Positions 25,121 to 36,149 of a DNA stretch of 64,000 nucleotides are shown here, in pieces (the first letter of the stretch is position 1; every line of letters begins with the position of its first letter). The translations under genes were made by a program, and so were the position numbers. The stretch is from Miscanthus floridulus. Lineage: Eukaryota; Streptophyta; Magnoliopsida; Poales; Poaceae. Where the stretch lies: NCBI RefSeq assembly GCF_019320115.1, contig NC_089593.1:37147835-37211834 (forward strand), in the 5' to 3' direction. The notes beneath the pieces are model-generated. The model was not told the origin of the DNA and did no database searches. It was given only the letters and a program-made list of their open reading frames with translations.

Positions 25121-26229
25121 TGCACCCCCCATTATATGACATGCCTCTCCTTCGAGCAAAGCAAGGTAAAGTTGATTGACATGTCATCCATCCATTGCTA
25201 AGGACTTGTTTAGTGCATCTAGTCATTCCTATCATGTCCTAGGCTCATTCATTAAAATCAAATGAATTTGATGCTTGTATGGTACCACTATTGCTTGTAT
25301 GTTTGAAATGATCTAGTGGTAGCATATGACATGTTTGTGGGCTTGTAAACCTAGTGTTTGATCTAGAAAATAAGCTACAAGTGTTTAACTCAACATAGTA
25401 AAAGATAACCCTTATTTGGAGGTGTGAAGAAGCTTGTCCTTGGATCAAACCGAGTTAAATATCTTTTTGCAAGTAATCTAGATTGAACCAAATTGGGAAA
25501 ATGATCCTAATTTCACATCAACCTATCTATAATTTGAGCTCACCTTCTGTGCTAATTGTTGAAAAAGGGGGAGAGAAATTCACAAAAATAGGAAAATAGG
25601 AGGAGCAAACAAATGAAAACAAATGAAATGACATTGTAAGGGGATCAATAAAAAATGCACATAAGTAGGGGGGAGCAAGCTCATAAACTTGTATGTTGTA
25701 TTTGAATGTGCATTTCATATATTTGCTTGCATGACACAAGTTTTAAATTTCAATATCCATGCTTGTGTGGTGTATGCTAGTTATAGGCTTGAATGATGAA
25801 ATGAGAAACTAGCATGCATAGGCTAAAGTAACTATACTTATGTTCATTCTATGGAAACTAGACCCTTGCTTGTAATGTTGATCTCATGGGGTATTCTAGT
25901 TTTTATGTATGTTTAGTTACCAATGGTGCTAAGGATGGTATATTGGTGCACTTCAATTGGTATCACGCTTCAAAGGTCCATCTCTTATACCTTAGTATCA
26001 TTTGGTAGAAATTGTCTCCTATATTTCCTATCTAAGCATATGTGCTAGCTACAATCCAAACTCTTAGCACATATGTAGGGGGGAGCAATTGCTACCATTT
26101 GGAGTTCATGAAACTTGTCCATATTCTTTTACACACGGTAAATATACTTGGGCAAGCAATGTGGATTCAATTAAATCTCAATTCATATCTTTGTGTAAGG
26201 GTTGTCATCAATTACCAAAAAGGGGGAAT
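25121..26229 (+). promoter_or_regulatory. Copia 3' non-coding region with repeated polypurine tracts
   Basis: Between the RNase H stop and LTR D are four purine runs: AAAAAGGGGGAGAG (25563), AGTAGGGGGGAGCA (25665), TGTAGGGGGGAGCA (26074) and AAAAAGGGGGAAT directly before LTR D. The last is in the position of the primer for plus-strand DNA synthesis. Multiple tracts in this region are a described trait of Sireviruses. No ORF of note. Confidence 0.75.
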
Positions 26230-28160
26230 TGAAAGCTCTAGTTTGGTTTTGGTTAGTTGATGAAACCCTAAGTGCTAACCTAGTTTGTCAAAGTGATTAT
26301 GAGATAGGTAGCACTACTCCAAGTAATGAAGCAATGGTAAAGATCATGGTGATGGTGATGGCATGGTGATGATCAAATGCTTGAACTTGGAAAAGAAGAA
26401 AGAGAAAAACAAAAGGCTCAATGCAAAGGTATAAATAGTAGGAGCCATTTTATTTTAGTGATCGGGACACTTAGTGAGTGTGATCACATTTAGGATCGAT
26501 AGCCTACTAGTAAGAGGGGTGAAACTTGTATCAAAATGCGGTTATCAAAGTGCCACTAGATGCTCTAACTCATTGCATATGCATATAGGATCTAGTGGAG
26601 TGCTAACACCCTTGAAAATGTTTGTGAAAATATGCTAACACACATGTGCATAAGGTGATACACTTGGTGGTTGGCACATTTGAGCAAGGGTAAGAAACTT
26701 CACTGGTGGAGTGTCCACCCGTAGAGTGTGGACAGTCCGATGGTGCCACCGGCGCCCTATACAGAAAAGACGGAGGTCACTGTAAGTGACCAGACGCTGG
26801 TCTCGGTTGGACCGGCATGTCCGGTCAGTAGCAGCAGAGGGCGTGCTGCTTCGGTCTCATGACCGGACGCTGGCGCGAAAACTAACCGGACGCTCAAGGC
26901 CTGAGTCCGGTCAGTCTGACGTATGATGATGTTGTGTGACCGGACACTGGGTGTGTCCGATCGAGCATAACTGGACGCGTCCGGTCGTGATTTTGCATGA
27001 ATGGAACCTTACTGGAAATGACCAGACGCTGAGGTCCAGTGTCCGGTCACTTCGCAGCAGCGCATCCGGTCATCACTTGACCGTTGAGATCGAGCGGTCA
27101 ACATTTGAAGAGAGGGGACACATGGCATGCATCGCGTGACCGAATGCTGAGGTCCAGCATCCGGTCGATTTGACCGAAGCGTCCGGTCACCCCGTGTTGT
27201 GTCCAGTGAAGGAGTACAACGACTCTATTTCATGGGGGCTTCTATTTAAGCCCCATAGCCGGCTCAAGCTCACTCTCTTGGCCATTTGCATTGACATAGC
27301 AACCTTGTGAGCTTAGCCAAAGCCCTCCCACTCATCTCCATCATTGTGAGATTGGGTGAGAATCCAAGTGCATTGCTTGAGTGATTGCATCTAGAGGCAC
27401 TTGGTGTTCGTGTTTTGCTGCGGGATTCACTTATTGTTCTTGGTGGTTGCCACCACCTAGACGGCTTGGTGTAGCAGAGGAGGATTGGCACGAGTCGGTG
27501 ATTGTTCATGGCCATCTCCGGTGATTGTGAGGGGATTTGTACCTTCCCCAGCGGAGCACCAAAAGGTAACTCTATTGGATTGCTCATGTCATTGAGTTAC
27601 GTCTCTTGTGGGTAGGTTCTTGCGGTGTCCAAATTGTGTGGACGAGGTTTGTGCAACACCTCTTAGCCGTCGAACCACCAAGTGTTGGTCGACACAATGG
27701 GGATGTAGCATGTTGGCAAGCACGTGAACCTCGGGAGAAAATTGGTTTTCTCTTGCCATTTGGTATTCTCCCGGTGATTGATTTAATATTCACCTTGTGA
27801 TTGGTTCACTCCTCTACACGGCGGTATAATCACCCTACTCACTCATTTATATTCTTGCAAACTAGTTGTGGCAAGCTCCTTAGTGTAATTAAATTTGAGA
27901 GCTTGCTTTGTTATTTTAAGTTCATCTAGTGGAGCTCTTTAGAGTAGCAAGATTGAGAGCTCTTAATGAGTAGTGACATTGCAAGTTGTGTGCCTAGTAA
28001 TCATTGCAACTAGAATTGTTGGATAGATGGCTTACAACCCTTGTAGAGCTAGAGCAAGTTTGCATTTCGCTATTTGTCATACTAATCAAAGTGCTCTAGT
28101 TGATTTGTAGATTTTTAAATAGGCTATTCACACCCCCCTCTAGCCATATTAGGACCTTCA
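26230..28160 (+). repeat. Copia LTR D (3' LTR of the complex)
   Basis: About 1,931 bp, TGAAAG to GGACCTTCA (one T lost from the CTTTCA end), followed by A and the GGTGG target duplication. Palindromic CCGGACGC motifs and the TATA hairpin (27235-27254) are present and less mutated than in LTR B. No primer site follows, as expected for an outer 3' LTR. Confidence 0.9.
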
Positions 28161-28161
28161 A

Positions 28162-31100
28162 GGTGGGCGGTATGAGGAGGATAATGTCGCTTTACTCAAA
28201 AGTGACAGTGGCGAGTAAAGGGTTCGATGCAGCTGAGGGGTCCGGGAAGAGACCTCGGGGTAGACCCAAGGGTAGAGCGAACGGTGGAGGCAAGATGAGG
28301 CCACCGTCACCTGTACCTTTGTCGCCGTCTGAGTTACCTTCCGCTCACTCATCCTCTGAGGAGGAGGTACAGGTGGAGGAGGAGGCATGGGTGCAGGAGG
28401 AGGTAGGGATGGAGGAGGAGATAGGGGGTACCTCTTCCTCTAGTACAGGTGTGTGGTTGCGAGGTCCCTCGACCCTCCTGAAGCGGCCGATACCTCTTGA
28501 GAGACGCCCGTTGATTCGACCCGATGGAGAGAAGTAACTTTATATGTTATCACTAATTTTTTGTTTGATATGTTCAAAATTATAATAGAAACTATTAATT
28601 TATCTTAATCACTTGGACAGGGGTTGTAGGAAGATCGGTGGGGGTGATCACGCACGCCATGTGAACGGTATCCTTGGTCTTTTGATCAAGGAAAAGTTCC
28701 CTGGCCTGGTGTAGTTTGGCGGAACTGTCGAGCCAGCTTACACGTGGGCCCACTATGCCGCCGCCTCCGACAACACTGGTCGAGGTGGCAGGTGTTTCGC
28801 CGATAGGGCACAGCGTGTCAAGGCCGAGCTTTGGGTAAGTCTTTCTCGCACTACATTGCTCAATACATCGAACATATCATGTCTATATGCAGGATTTCTT
28901 TAGATGCGAGGAGGGATACGAGGCTAAGGTGGATGTTGTGGCTGATAAAGCCACCAAGAAACATGTCAAGGACATGCACTACGAGGCGCGCATCCAGGCT
29001 GTGATCCAATACCACGTAGAATTTCTTAGAGAGAGGATCCCTAAAAGGGCGGCAAGAACCATGAGCCTGACCTCGGAACAATACATGAAGGTAAATATAG
29101 AACATTAATACTTATTTTTTCTGAGATTAATTGCGCTTAATTTCATCTTCTTATGTCATATACTTGATGACGTAGGTGCCTCCCTGTTGGTGCGCCCACG
29201 ATATGCAGTGCTGGGCCCGGATGGTGGAAAGGTGGTGTGACCCCGCGTGGCAGGAGAATCACAATGCTTGTCGGGAGCGGCGTTTGCTAATGCTGGGTCC
29301 AACACACCATCAAGACAACCTCAACCTCTCAGAATACGTGGCTAGATGAGTACGCGAATTCATTTCTTTATTCTAAGGCTCAACTCTACATAATTTCTAA
29401 TCATATTGCTTTTTTTGTAGTCGGCGTCACATGGTGGCCAGCCCTGCACCTAGTTCATGGCATATGCTTTGGCCCACAAGGGGAAGGCGACGTCCAACGT
29501 CGTCTACAACCCAGAGGACCCGCCCTCAGCGTACAGCAACGAGTCCGTCCACAGCCGTCTCGAAGGATACACATCGATGGCAAGGCAAGTCCGTGGCCCA
29601 GAGTATGATCCGAGCTCCCATGACCTTGATGGAGAAGTGGTCATGAGGGCGGGAGGAGACAAGAAGCATGGCCAGTTCTGGATTGGCGATGGCACCATCG
29701 ACACGGCCAGTACTCCCACTCTCTCCCGGATTCGAGCACGGAGCACGGGTTCCAGTCCGGCGATACGCCCACGGCCGGACTCTACACGGTTCTAGATGAA
29801 CGCACTCCAGGTTATTTCTGTTTTATTCATCGTTCATTGATTTTTACATACTTTTGCATTGCATTGTAACATTGGGATGAAATATTATAGGCTCAGCTAG
29901 AATAAGAAACGAGGCACCAGGAGGAGCTAGAGGCGAAGATGGAGGCAGAGCGCCAGAGGACGGAAGCAGAGCGCCAGAGGATGGAGGCAGAGATGGTGAC
30001 AGAGCGGCAGAGGATGGAGCTTCAGATGTTTGAATATATGAGGGGTGTTTATGCTGCAACCGGTCAACCTCCACCACCGTTTCCAGCCCCTCCTCCTCCT
30101 ACTCCAAATACTGTTTCAGACACTGTGAGTCACTTTACAACCTTATAATCTAGTTTATGCAGAATCAATCTTACTTTGCATCCTTTAAAAGAGAGTAAAG
30201 TTATTCAAAATGTCATCTAGAGATTGTCAGTTATTTAAAATATGTGTTTACCTTGATATTAATGATGTCGATGTTGACCTTCATGTAATAGTCCTCGGTG
30301 CGTGTCAGCATGCTGAATCAGATTCCCGTACATTCATATATGAAGTTAACAATTTAATTTATGGATAATAGGTAACAAAATGTTATTCTAATAGACCTAC
30401 GCATAATCTGTAAGCTTCGCAGCACAGATGGTTCTAGTAGAAAAGAAAAACGTTATAATATAGCAATATTCACATTACACGTAGATATCATGTGAAATAC
30501 GCAAGCTTAAAACGAAAATACATGATCCTATAAACAAGCCCATAATATATTGTGCAGTATATGGCACAAACTAAAGACTTCTATTTCGAGGATCGATGGT
30601 TCTTAAGCCTGTGAACAAACACATAAGTATTATTAAAGAAAATCATATAGCTACTGTTAATTAGAAAACTTATTAAGCTAAAGCGGTCCAGCAATGGTGT
30701 CTTTATTAGCTCTCTACAGTATCCAGGCATACACACACAGCTATTATTATAAATAAACGTGAAGGCAGTGGTGATGCATGGTTCAGTTTCTTCAGCTATT
30801 ACAGATGTGGAAGCAGCTGCGATGGTCCGGTTTCTTCTGTATGCGTTTCCAGTAATTGTTGTGGTAGAGAAATCGATATAGCAGTAATGTGATGCAGTGT
30901 CGAGAGGAAGCTGCAGAGATGGCAGCCGGAGGTAGATGAAGCCCGCAGTTGACAAATTAATAGAGGTGACGTGGCAGCACGAGGGTTGAGCTTTAGCAGA
31001 ATTAATTGCTAGTGGGTATGAACTATATAGATAGATTAGATTAGATTAGATTCTGCTTAAATCTACAAAAAAAGGTAATTAATAAAGTATTTTAAATTAG

Positions 31101-31749
31101 TACTGTATTACATGCTCCAATCATATCTTTACAACATATATTACAAATAATCTTATATAAAAATACATATTTTGTCAAATACTAGATGAGCTGTCTCCCA
31201 CATGGACGTGCGCTTAGTTTAAATCTTATTGGCCCCGTTCGCTGGTCTAAATCTTGGTTAAAATTGGCTGAAAAACACTGTTCTGGCTGAATTGTTGTGA
31301 GAAAAAAAACGCTGTTCCGACTGAAAAACAAGCCGAATAAACCGAATATAGGATAAGCCGAACAGAGCCATTATTACTACTTTTGTAATAAATACAAGTA
31401 GGATTCACCGATTCAGTAGCCTGTCTCTGTCCTTTGGTCGTGGCCTGATAGGGTGGGCACCATTATTTCTGGATAGCACAACTGGATGTTGCGTCTACTC
31501 ATAGCTGGGAACATGGTTTTAAATCTCAGGCTATGTAAAATAGCAGCAGCAGTTAGATTAAAATGTGGTTTCAAAATTTTACTTAAAATCATTGACATTT
31601 GCATCACAAATTCAAAAAACAAAGTATGCAATGTTGTTTAATCTTGTCTCACACATGCCAATCCCTTCTCCTTTATGCAGCATCAATCGGCGGCATCGAA
31701 TGAGCCTCATGCCCTAGCCCCGTTGCAGTGGAACTCGTGGCCTAAGTGA
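28162..31749 (+). pseudogene. CACTA second gene: Transposase_24-type (Ptta/En/Spm) protein, six to seven exons, broken
   Basis: Resumes at the right edge of the copia insertion. Exons by splice signals and frame: to about 28530, 28621-28834, 28893-29090, 29176-about 29349, 29421-29810, 29891-30124, 31681-31749. Recognisable parts are a basic RPRGRPKGR (AT-hook-like), FPGLV, CRERRLLMLGP, DGEVVMRAGGDKKHGQFWIG and STPTLSRIRA, matching the Plant transposase (Ptta/En/Spm) family. It ends in a coiled-coil region rich in ERQRMEAE and a Pro-rich tail. Stops at 28712, 29451, 29793 (all TAG) and 29903 (TAA) each stand for Gln, and the donor after exon 4 has lost its GT. The last intron (30125-31680) is AT-rich and carries a MITE. 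This family is thought to act with the TNP2-like transposase on the subterminal repeats. Confidence 0.82.
31231..31369. mobile_element. Short MITE in the last intron of the CACTA second gene
   Basis: 139 bp with imperfect terminal inverted repeats GGCCCCGTTCGCTGG and, read from the other end, GGCTCTGTTCGGCTT. The GGCC...GTTCG type is common in grass genomes and usually placed in the hAT superfamily. I could not define a convincing target duplication, so the superfamily is tentative. Confidence 0.65.
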
Positions 31750-32016
31750 AGCCCTGTCGCAGTGAACTCGTGGCATAAGTACTTGTGATTTTATTTGTAT
31801 TTGCATTTATGGATTACCTGTGACTACCTGTGGTTGTGAATGAGTTGTGATTACTATTTGTGGATTATGAAGTTTATTTGCATCTATGTGTTGTCGATAT
31901 ATCTATATGAATTGCATGTGATGCCTATTGTGAACTATCTGTGATGGATGTGATGTTTATTTGAATGTGGTCGTGGCTATGACCAAACCAAATAAACTGA
32001 TTATTTGTGGCATCTT

Positions 32017-32694
32017 TGTCGAGTGTAACACTCGGCAAAGAGGCTTTTTGCTAAGTGCCAGCTGTAAACCACTTGGCAAAGTAGACACGCAGCAAAATTA
32101 TGTGCATTCTGGGACTAAAATGGCATCTTTGTCAAGTGTCTGCCCTATGACACTCGGCTAAAAAGCCAAATTCTGTGGATTTTGGAATGGTCTTTGCCGA
32201 GTGCCCATACTTTGACACACGGCAAAAGGAGTCACTTTGCTGAGTGGCCCCTCTTTGACACACGGCAAAAAGGCCAGCTTTGCCGAGTGTTCATACTTTG
32301 ACACACGGCAAAAGGGCCAGATTTGCCGAGGGCAAAATCTTTGACACACGGCAAAAAGGCATGCTTTGCCGAGTGTTCAGAGTTTGACACACGGCAAATG
32401 GGCCAGATTTGCCGAGGGCGCAAAGTTTGACACACGACAAACAGGCCAGTTTTGCCGAGTGCCTAATATTTGACACTCGCAAACGTGCCATGACCGTTTC
32501 CGCTTTGTAACGTACTTTTTTTTGCCGAGTGTCGTTTTCGGCTCTCGGCAAAGTCTTTGCCGAGTGCCCGACAGAAAACACTCGGCAAAGATGTTGTTTG
32601 CTGGTACTGTAGCTGCCGTGTGCTCTTTACCAAGTGTTTTTCGGGCTTTGCCGAGTGTCCATAGCACACGGCAAAACTACTGTTTCCGGTAGTG
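32017..32694. repeat. CACTA right subterminal repeats and terminus
   Basis: More than fifteen copies of TTTGCCGAGTG or ACACGGCAAA in alternating orientation, spaced about 30-45 bp, ending with CTGTTTCCGGTAGTG. Many copies on this side read GACACACGGCAAA instead of GACACTCGGCAAA, a variant not seen on the left. Confidence 0.87.
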
Positions 32695-32785
32695 ACTCAT
32701 CATAAGAAGCAATAATATGTGTAATGTATATACACAGCTTATGAGCAGCATCTCAATCTAAAAAACAGCTTATATATGAGCATAC

Positions 32786-32916
32786 CGTGGTGTTGAGAAT
32801 GCCGGATCCGCCAGAAGCCTAATTGGCACCAACTCGGCACTTCAATAGGTCCAGATTTGTTAACGGTGTCAACGAGAGGTAAGCCGCTGGACTCTTCATG
32901 AACCCCAGACGTCGCG
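32786..32916 (-). pseudogene. GDSL lipase exon 3 with premature TAG
   Basis: Reads LGFMKSPAAYLSLTP then LLKCRVGAN, a TAG, and ASGGSGILNTT, matching the family segment with a Tyr at the stop position. TAG lies at 32819-32821 on the minus strand. Acceptor TACAG before 32916 and donor GTATGC after 32786 look normal. Changing Tyr (TAT/TAC) to TAG needs a transversion, unlike the C-to-T stops in the neighbouring transposons. The window's CACTA insertion is only 91 bp downstream of this exon. Confidence 0.88.
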
Positions 32917-34230
32917 CTGTACATATAATAAACATTGATGAATTGCTATACCTGTTTATTGCTCATGGGCTCATGCATGGCAACTGTATATATAGCAGTA
33001 TAGGAGCTAATCATGTATACCCACAAATATCCAAGTTAATCGTTGTTGTAATAGCCATCAATATTGCAATAATTTATATCTTTCATTACTATAGGAAGTA
33101 TTTTCAGCGACGAGCAAGGCGGACAGCCCGACCTGCCTTTTTAAATCGCACAAAAAAATATGTACTTCTCAACACTCAAACTTGCAACCTTCAACTGACA
33201 TAACACCTCCCTACCACTGCATCTTTTGTAAGTATATATAGGATGCTATATTTTGTATCAACGTTTCATAATCTTGTATGAATATTTTAGCTACTTAAAA
33301 AACTTAAATAAAAAAAGTTTCAACTACAAAGTTTTAAATCTTGTCATAAAACATTAGCATAGGACATGCCTCCATCCAACATTGTTTGAAAATTTTAAAA
33401 ATTATAATATCAAAATATATTAATTTAAAACAAATATTGGAGACTCTAAACAACTTCAAATAAAAAATTTATCAACAACAAACTTGTAGATCAGGTCGAC
33501 CACCACAACTTTGATATTAACCACGTCAGCATTCAAAGTTGTTTGGAAAATCTAAAATTTTAATTTGAAAATCTAAGAACGTAAAACACATTTGAGACTC
33601 TAAACAACTACAAATAAAAACAACTTTTCAACTACAATTTTGTAGACTACATTGAGAACCAGAGCTTTGTTACAAACCATGTCAACATTTCAGGTTGTTT
33701 GAAATTTTTAAATTTTAACATCTAAGAACTTAAAACAACATTTTAGCGCTTTAAACAATTTCAAAAGAAAAGCTTCTCAACTACAAAGTTGTAGATCACA
33801 TCGAGAACTATAATTTTCATTTAATGTTTGTTTTCATCAAACTTAATATGAAAATTATAAATTATTTTTTATACAACTATTTCTAGAGGCATGCCTCTAA
33901 AGATGTCCGCCTCTATTAATACTTAATCAAAATTCTAGAGGCGGATCCTTAGAGTGTCCATCTCTGTTAGTAGTTATTTTTATCTGCCTCTGTTAATCAA
34001 TTTACAGTGACTGAACTTTACAGGACACTTGCCTCAGTTAATAGTCTCGGCGTTCACCATAAAATACTTGCATCTGAAAAATGATTAAGTGAGGCAGACG
34101 TTTGTTTGAAGGCTGTCTGATCATTTACAAATACGAACCTTAGATGTATCCGTCTCTATTAATTAGAGAATACAAATGTGATTCTTTTACTTTGTTGTGT
34201 CTTGGATCTGTGAAGTCAAATGTACCAAAG
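32917..34230. repeat. Lipase intron 2, part with diverged ~145-bp repeats; possible decayed DNA transposon
   Basis: From about 33280 to 33810 a segment containing AACTACAA...GTTGTAGATCA...TTGTTT recurs three to four times at roughly 145-bp spacing with much divergence. Flanking sequences have repeated AGGCGGAC/GTCCGCCTC-type motifs (33110, 33900, 33950, 34100), and CATTACTATAGGAAGTATTTT at 33082 resembles a worn CACTA end. I could not find a matching right end, so this is only a possible non-autonomous element. Confidence 0.4.
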
Positions 34231-34326
34231 TACTTCCTCCATCTCAAATTATAAGTCATTCTAACTTTCTTGAAAAGTCAAAACATTTTAAGTTTGACTA
34301 AATTTATATAATAAAATAATAACACT

Positions 34327-35395
34327 CACTACTACAAAAAACAATTTATAGCAACGCCTTCCTTTCTTTGTAGGGGCGGCTCTATATTGAGCCGCCCCTA
34401 CAAATGGTTGTCAAATGAGCCACCTTTACAAATGAATTTGTAGGGGCGGCCGGTGTTATCAGTCGTCCCTACAAATGGTCCGATTTGTAGGGGCGGCTCT
34501 ATATCCAGCCGCCCCTACAAATCGAATTTGTAGAGGCGACTCAATATTGAAGTGCCCCTACAAATAGACGCCGAGTATTAAAAATTAAGCACTAAAATTC
34601 AAATTTTATAAACAACCTCGGATGGAGAAATAACCAAAATGAAAGTTCTAGACCTCGAAAAGTTATGAAATTTTGTAGTTGATAACTTTTTGATTTGAAA
34701 TCATCTTGTCAAGAAAAACTATGTTTGAATTTCCAAAAAAATGAAATTTGAATTTTTTAAACGACCTCGGATGGACAAACAGTAAAAATGAAAGTTGTAG
34801 ATCTTGAAAAGTCATGAAACTTTGTAGTTGATAACTTTCTCAGTTGAAATCATCTTGCATGGAAAACTACGTTCGAATTTCATAAATTTGAAATTCAAAT
34901 TCTATAAGTGACCTCGGATGGAGAAACTACCAAAATGAAAGTTGTAGATCTCGAAAAGTTATAAAACTTTGTAGTTGACAACTTTTTTCATTTGAATTAG
35001 TTTAAGGCCTCAAATAATCAATTTATGCTCAGTTTTGTATAATATGTGGGGAACCAAAATGGAACATAGACACAAGTGATCGTCAGGTGCAGTGGTAGAG
35101 GAGTTTACGCGCGAGCGAGAGGTTGCGGGTTCGAAAGCCAGCCGACACAAAGTGTTCAAAAATCATGAAAAATGCTGCAATGATAGAGTGGGTGTGTGTG
35201 GCTGTCGGTGGGGACCTCCTCGGATTAAAAAAATGTTATTTTTTGCCCCTTTTCGTGATTCCTAAAAATTGATGGCGGTCTGGGAACCGCCTCTACAAAT
35301 CAACGATTTGTAGCCACCCCTTCGTAGGGGCGGCTGGCAAAACCGTCCCTACAAAGGGTTACGAGCCGCCCCTAAAAAATGTTTCTTACGCAGTG
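34327..35395. mobile_element. Non-autonomous CACTA element inside the Stowaway MITE
   Basis: 1,069 bp, starting CACTACTACAAAAAAC and ending, on the opposite strand, CACTGCGTAAGAAAC, flanked by ACT (34324-34326 and 35396-35398). Subterminal repeats are TTTGTAGGGGCGGCT and AGCCGCCCCTACAAA at both ends. The middle has three copies, about 147 bp apart (34617, 34765, 34911), of a unit starting CCTCGGATGGA with GAAAGTT(G/C)TAGA inside. It encodes no transposase, so any movement depended on another element. Confidence 0.85.
35088..35145 (+). other. tRNA-like box A/box B segment within the small CACTA element
   Basis: TGGTAGAGGAG (35093-35103) resembles a Pol III box A and GGTTCGAAAGC (35128-35138) a box B, with spacing close to that of tRNA genes. 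No acceptor stem can be formed with the flanks, so this is not a working tRNA; a tRNA- or SINE-derived fragment is the likeliest reading. Confidence 0.4.
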
Positions 35396-35561
35396 ACTTA
35401 TGGCATCAAATAAGTATCATTAGATTTTTCGTTAATTATATTTTCGTAGTATATCTATTTGACATCATAAATCTTTGTTATTCTCTCTATAATTTTGGTC
35501 AAACTTTGCTTTGACTCTCTAAGAAAGTTGGAATGACTTATAATTTGAAATCCAGGGAGTA

Positions 35562-35829
35562 TTACGTAAACATCCCTACATGTGAAAATTGCAATCAAGA
35601 TACCTGTATGGAGGCTATATATATTGCATGATCGATGTGTTGAAACAGTGATGTTGCTATATATAGTTTTATAGTTACACACGAAATGTAAAAACAACAT
35701 ATGGTTGAGGACTTGAAGTCACGATTTGAAAAGCCATGAGAGTGGAGTTTCATTAGCATCTGTAAAGAATATCCATATATAATTAACAAAAAGAACATAA
35801 GCATGCATATTATATACATATATAGTAAG
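35562..35829 (-). other. Lipase intron 2, 5' part
   Basis: AT-rich sequence with runs of TATA/ATAT between the Stowaway MITE and exon 2. No gene or element end seen. Confidence 0.4.
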
Positions 35830-35932
35830 TAAATTCGTGAACCGCCCTGCCATGCCGGTGCCGTCGAAGTGTTTAGGTCGATGCCGTACGGAGATCGCAT
35901 ACGGGGCGCAGCCGGCGGCAGGAAGGCCTTAT
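35830..35932 (-). pseudogene. GDSL lipase exon 2 with frameshift
   Basis: Reads AFLPPAAPRMRSPYGIDLNT, a family motif (LPP...YGID), but the expected Gly-Arg-Phe-Thr-Asn segment continues in another frame (GTGMAGRFTN), so one or two bases have been lost or gained near 35868. The expected end of this exon and a GT donor are not visible. The acceptor side abuts MITE-derived sequence. Confidence 0.78.
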
Positions 35933-35954
35933 TTATATTGAGGTTAGGAATCAG

Positions 35955-36130
35955 TATTTGGCACTGTAGCATTTTCGTTTGTATTTGATAATTATTGTCC
36001 AATCATGGCCTAACTAGGCTCAAAAGATTCGTCTCGTAATTTACAATCAAACTGTGTAATTAGTTATTTTTTTATCTACATTTAATACTTTATGCATGTG
36101 TCCAAAGATTTAATGTGATGAAGAGAAAGT
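35955..36130. mobile_element. MITE remnant in lipase intron 1
   Basis: CTGTAGCATTTTCGTTTGTA through TTATGCATGTGTCCAAAGATT matches the MITE at 36596-36836 along most of its length, with both terminal repeats missing. It fills nearly the whole intron 1 between exons 1 and 2. Confidence 0.75.
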
Positions 36131-36149
36131 GAAAAAACTTGCAATCAAC

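Larger units (their letters stand above)
7486..28161 (+). mobile_element. Sirevirus-like Ty1/copia multimer (four LTRs, three internal regions) inside the CACTA element
   Basis: Order: LTR A 7486-9422, internal 1 (deleted) to 11707, LTR B 11708-13632, internal 2 to 18240, partial LTR C 18241-19728, internal 3 to 26229, LTR D 26230-28160. The outer ends are flanked by GGTGG (7481-7485 and 28162-28166, with one extra A before the right copy), so the whole began as one insertion. LTR ends are TGAAAG and CTTTCA. Each complete LTR is followed by TGGTATCAGAGC, the initiator-Met tRNA primer site. Large gag with two CCHC knuckles and several polypurine tracts after pol point to the Sirevirus (Maximus/SIRE) lineage. 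All copies are broken by stops. Confidence 0.88.
1610..32694 (+). mobile_element. CACTA (En/Spm) transposon inserted in lipase intron 3, carrying nested copia elements
   Basis: Left terminus CACTGCCAGAAACAGTA starts at 1610. The right terminus, read on the minus strand from 32694, is CACTACCGGAAACAGTA (15 of 17 identical). Both are flanked by ACT (1607-1609 and 32695-32697), the 3-bp duplication expected of CACTA elements. Clusters of TTTGCCGAGTG/CACTCGGCAAA subterminal repeats lie at both ends. It carries two plus-strand genes, a TNP2-like transposase remnant and a Transposase_24-type gene, both with in-frame stops. Removing the copia complex (7486-28161) leaves about 10.4 kb, an ordinary size for a full-length grass CACTA element. 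It lies opposite to the host gene. Confidence 0.92.
34233..35559. mobile_element. Stowaway (Tc1/mariner) MITE, interrupted
   Basis: Left arm CTTCCTCCATCTCAAATTAT followed by AAGTCATTC, and right arm its inverted counterpart ending ATTTGAAATCCAGGGAG, flanked by TA on both sides (34231-34232 and 35560-35561). This is the standard Stowaway end (CTCCCTCCG...AAATTATAAGTC). Without the inserted CACTA element and its 3-bp duplication the MITE is about 255 bp. It lies in intron 2 of the lipase gene. Confidence 0.85.

Noticed and set aside
35088..35145. Functional tRNA gene
   Set aside because: Box A and B are recognisable, but there is no acceptor stem or plausible anticodon arm.
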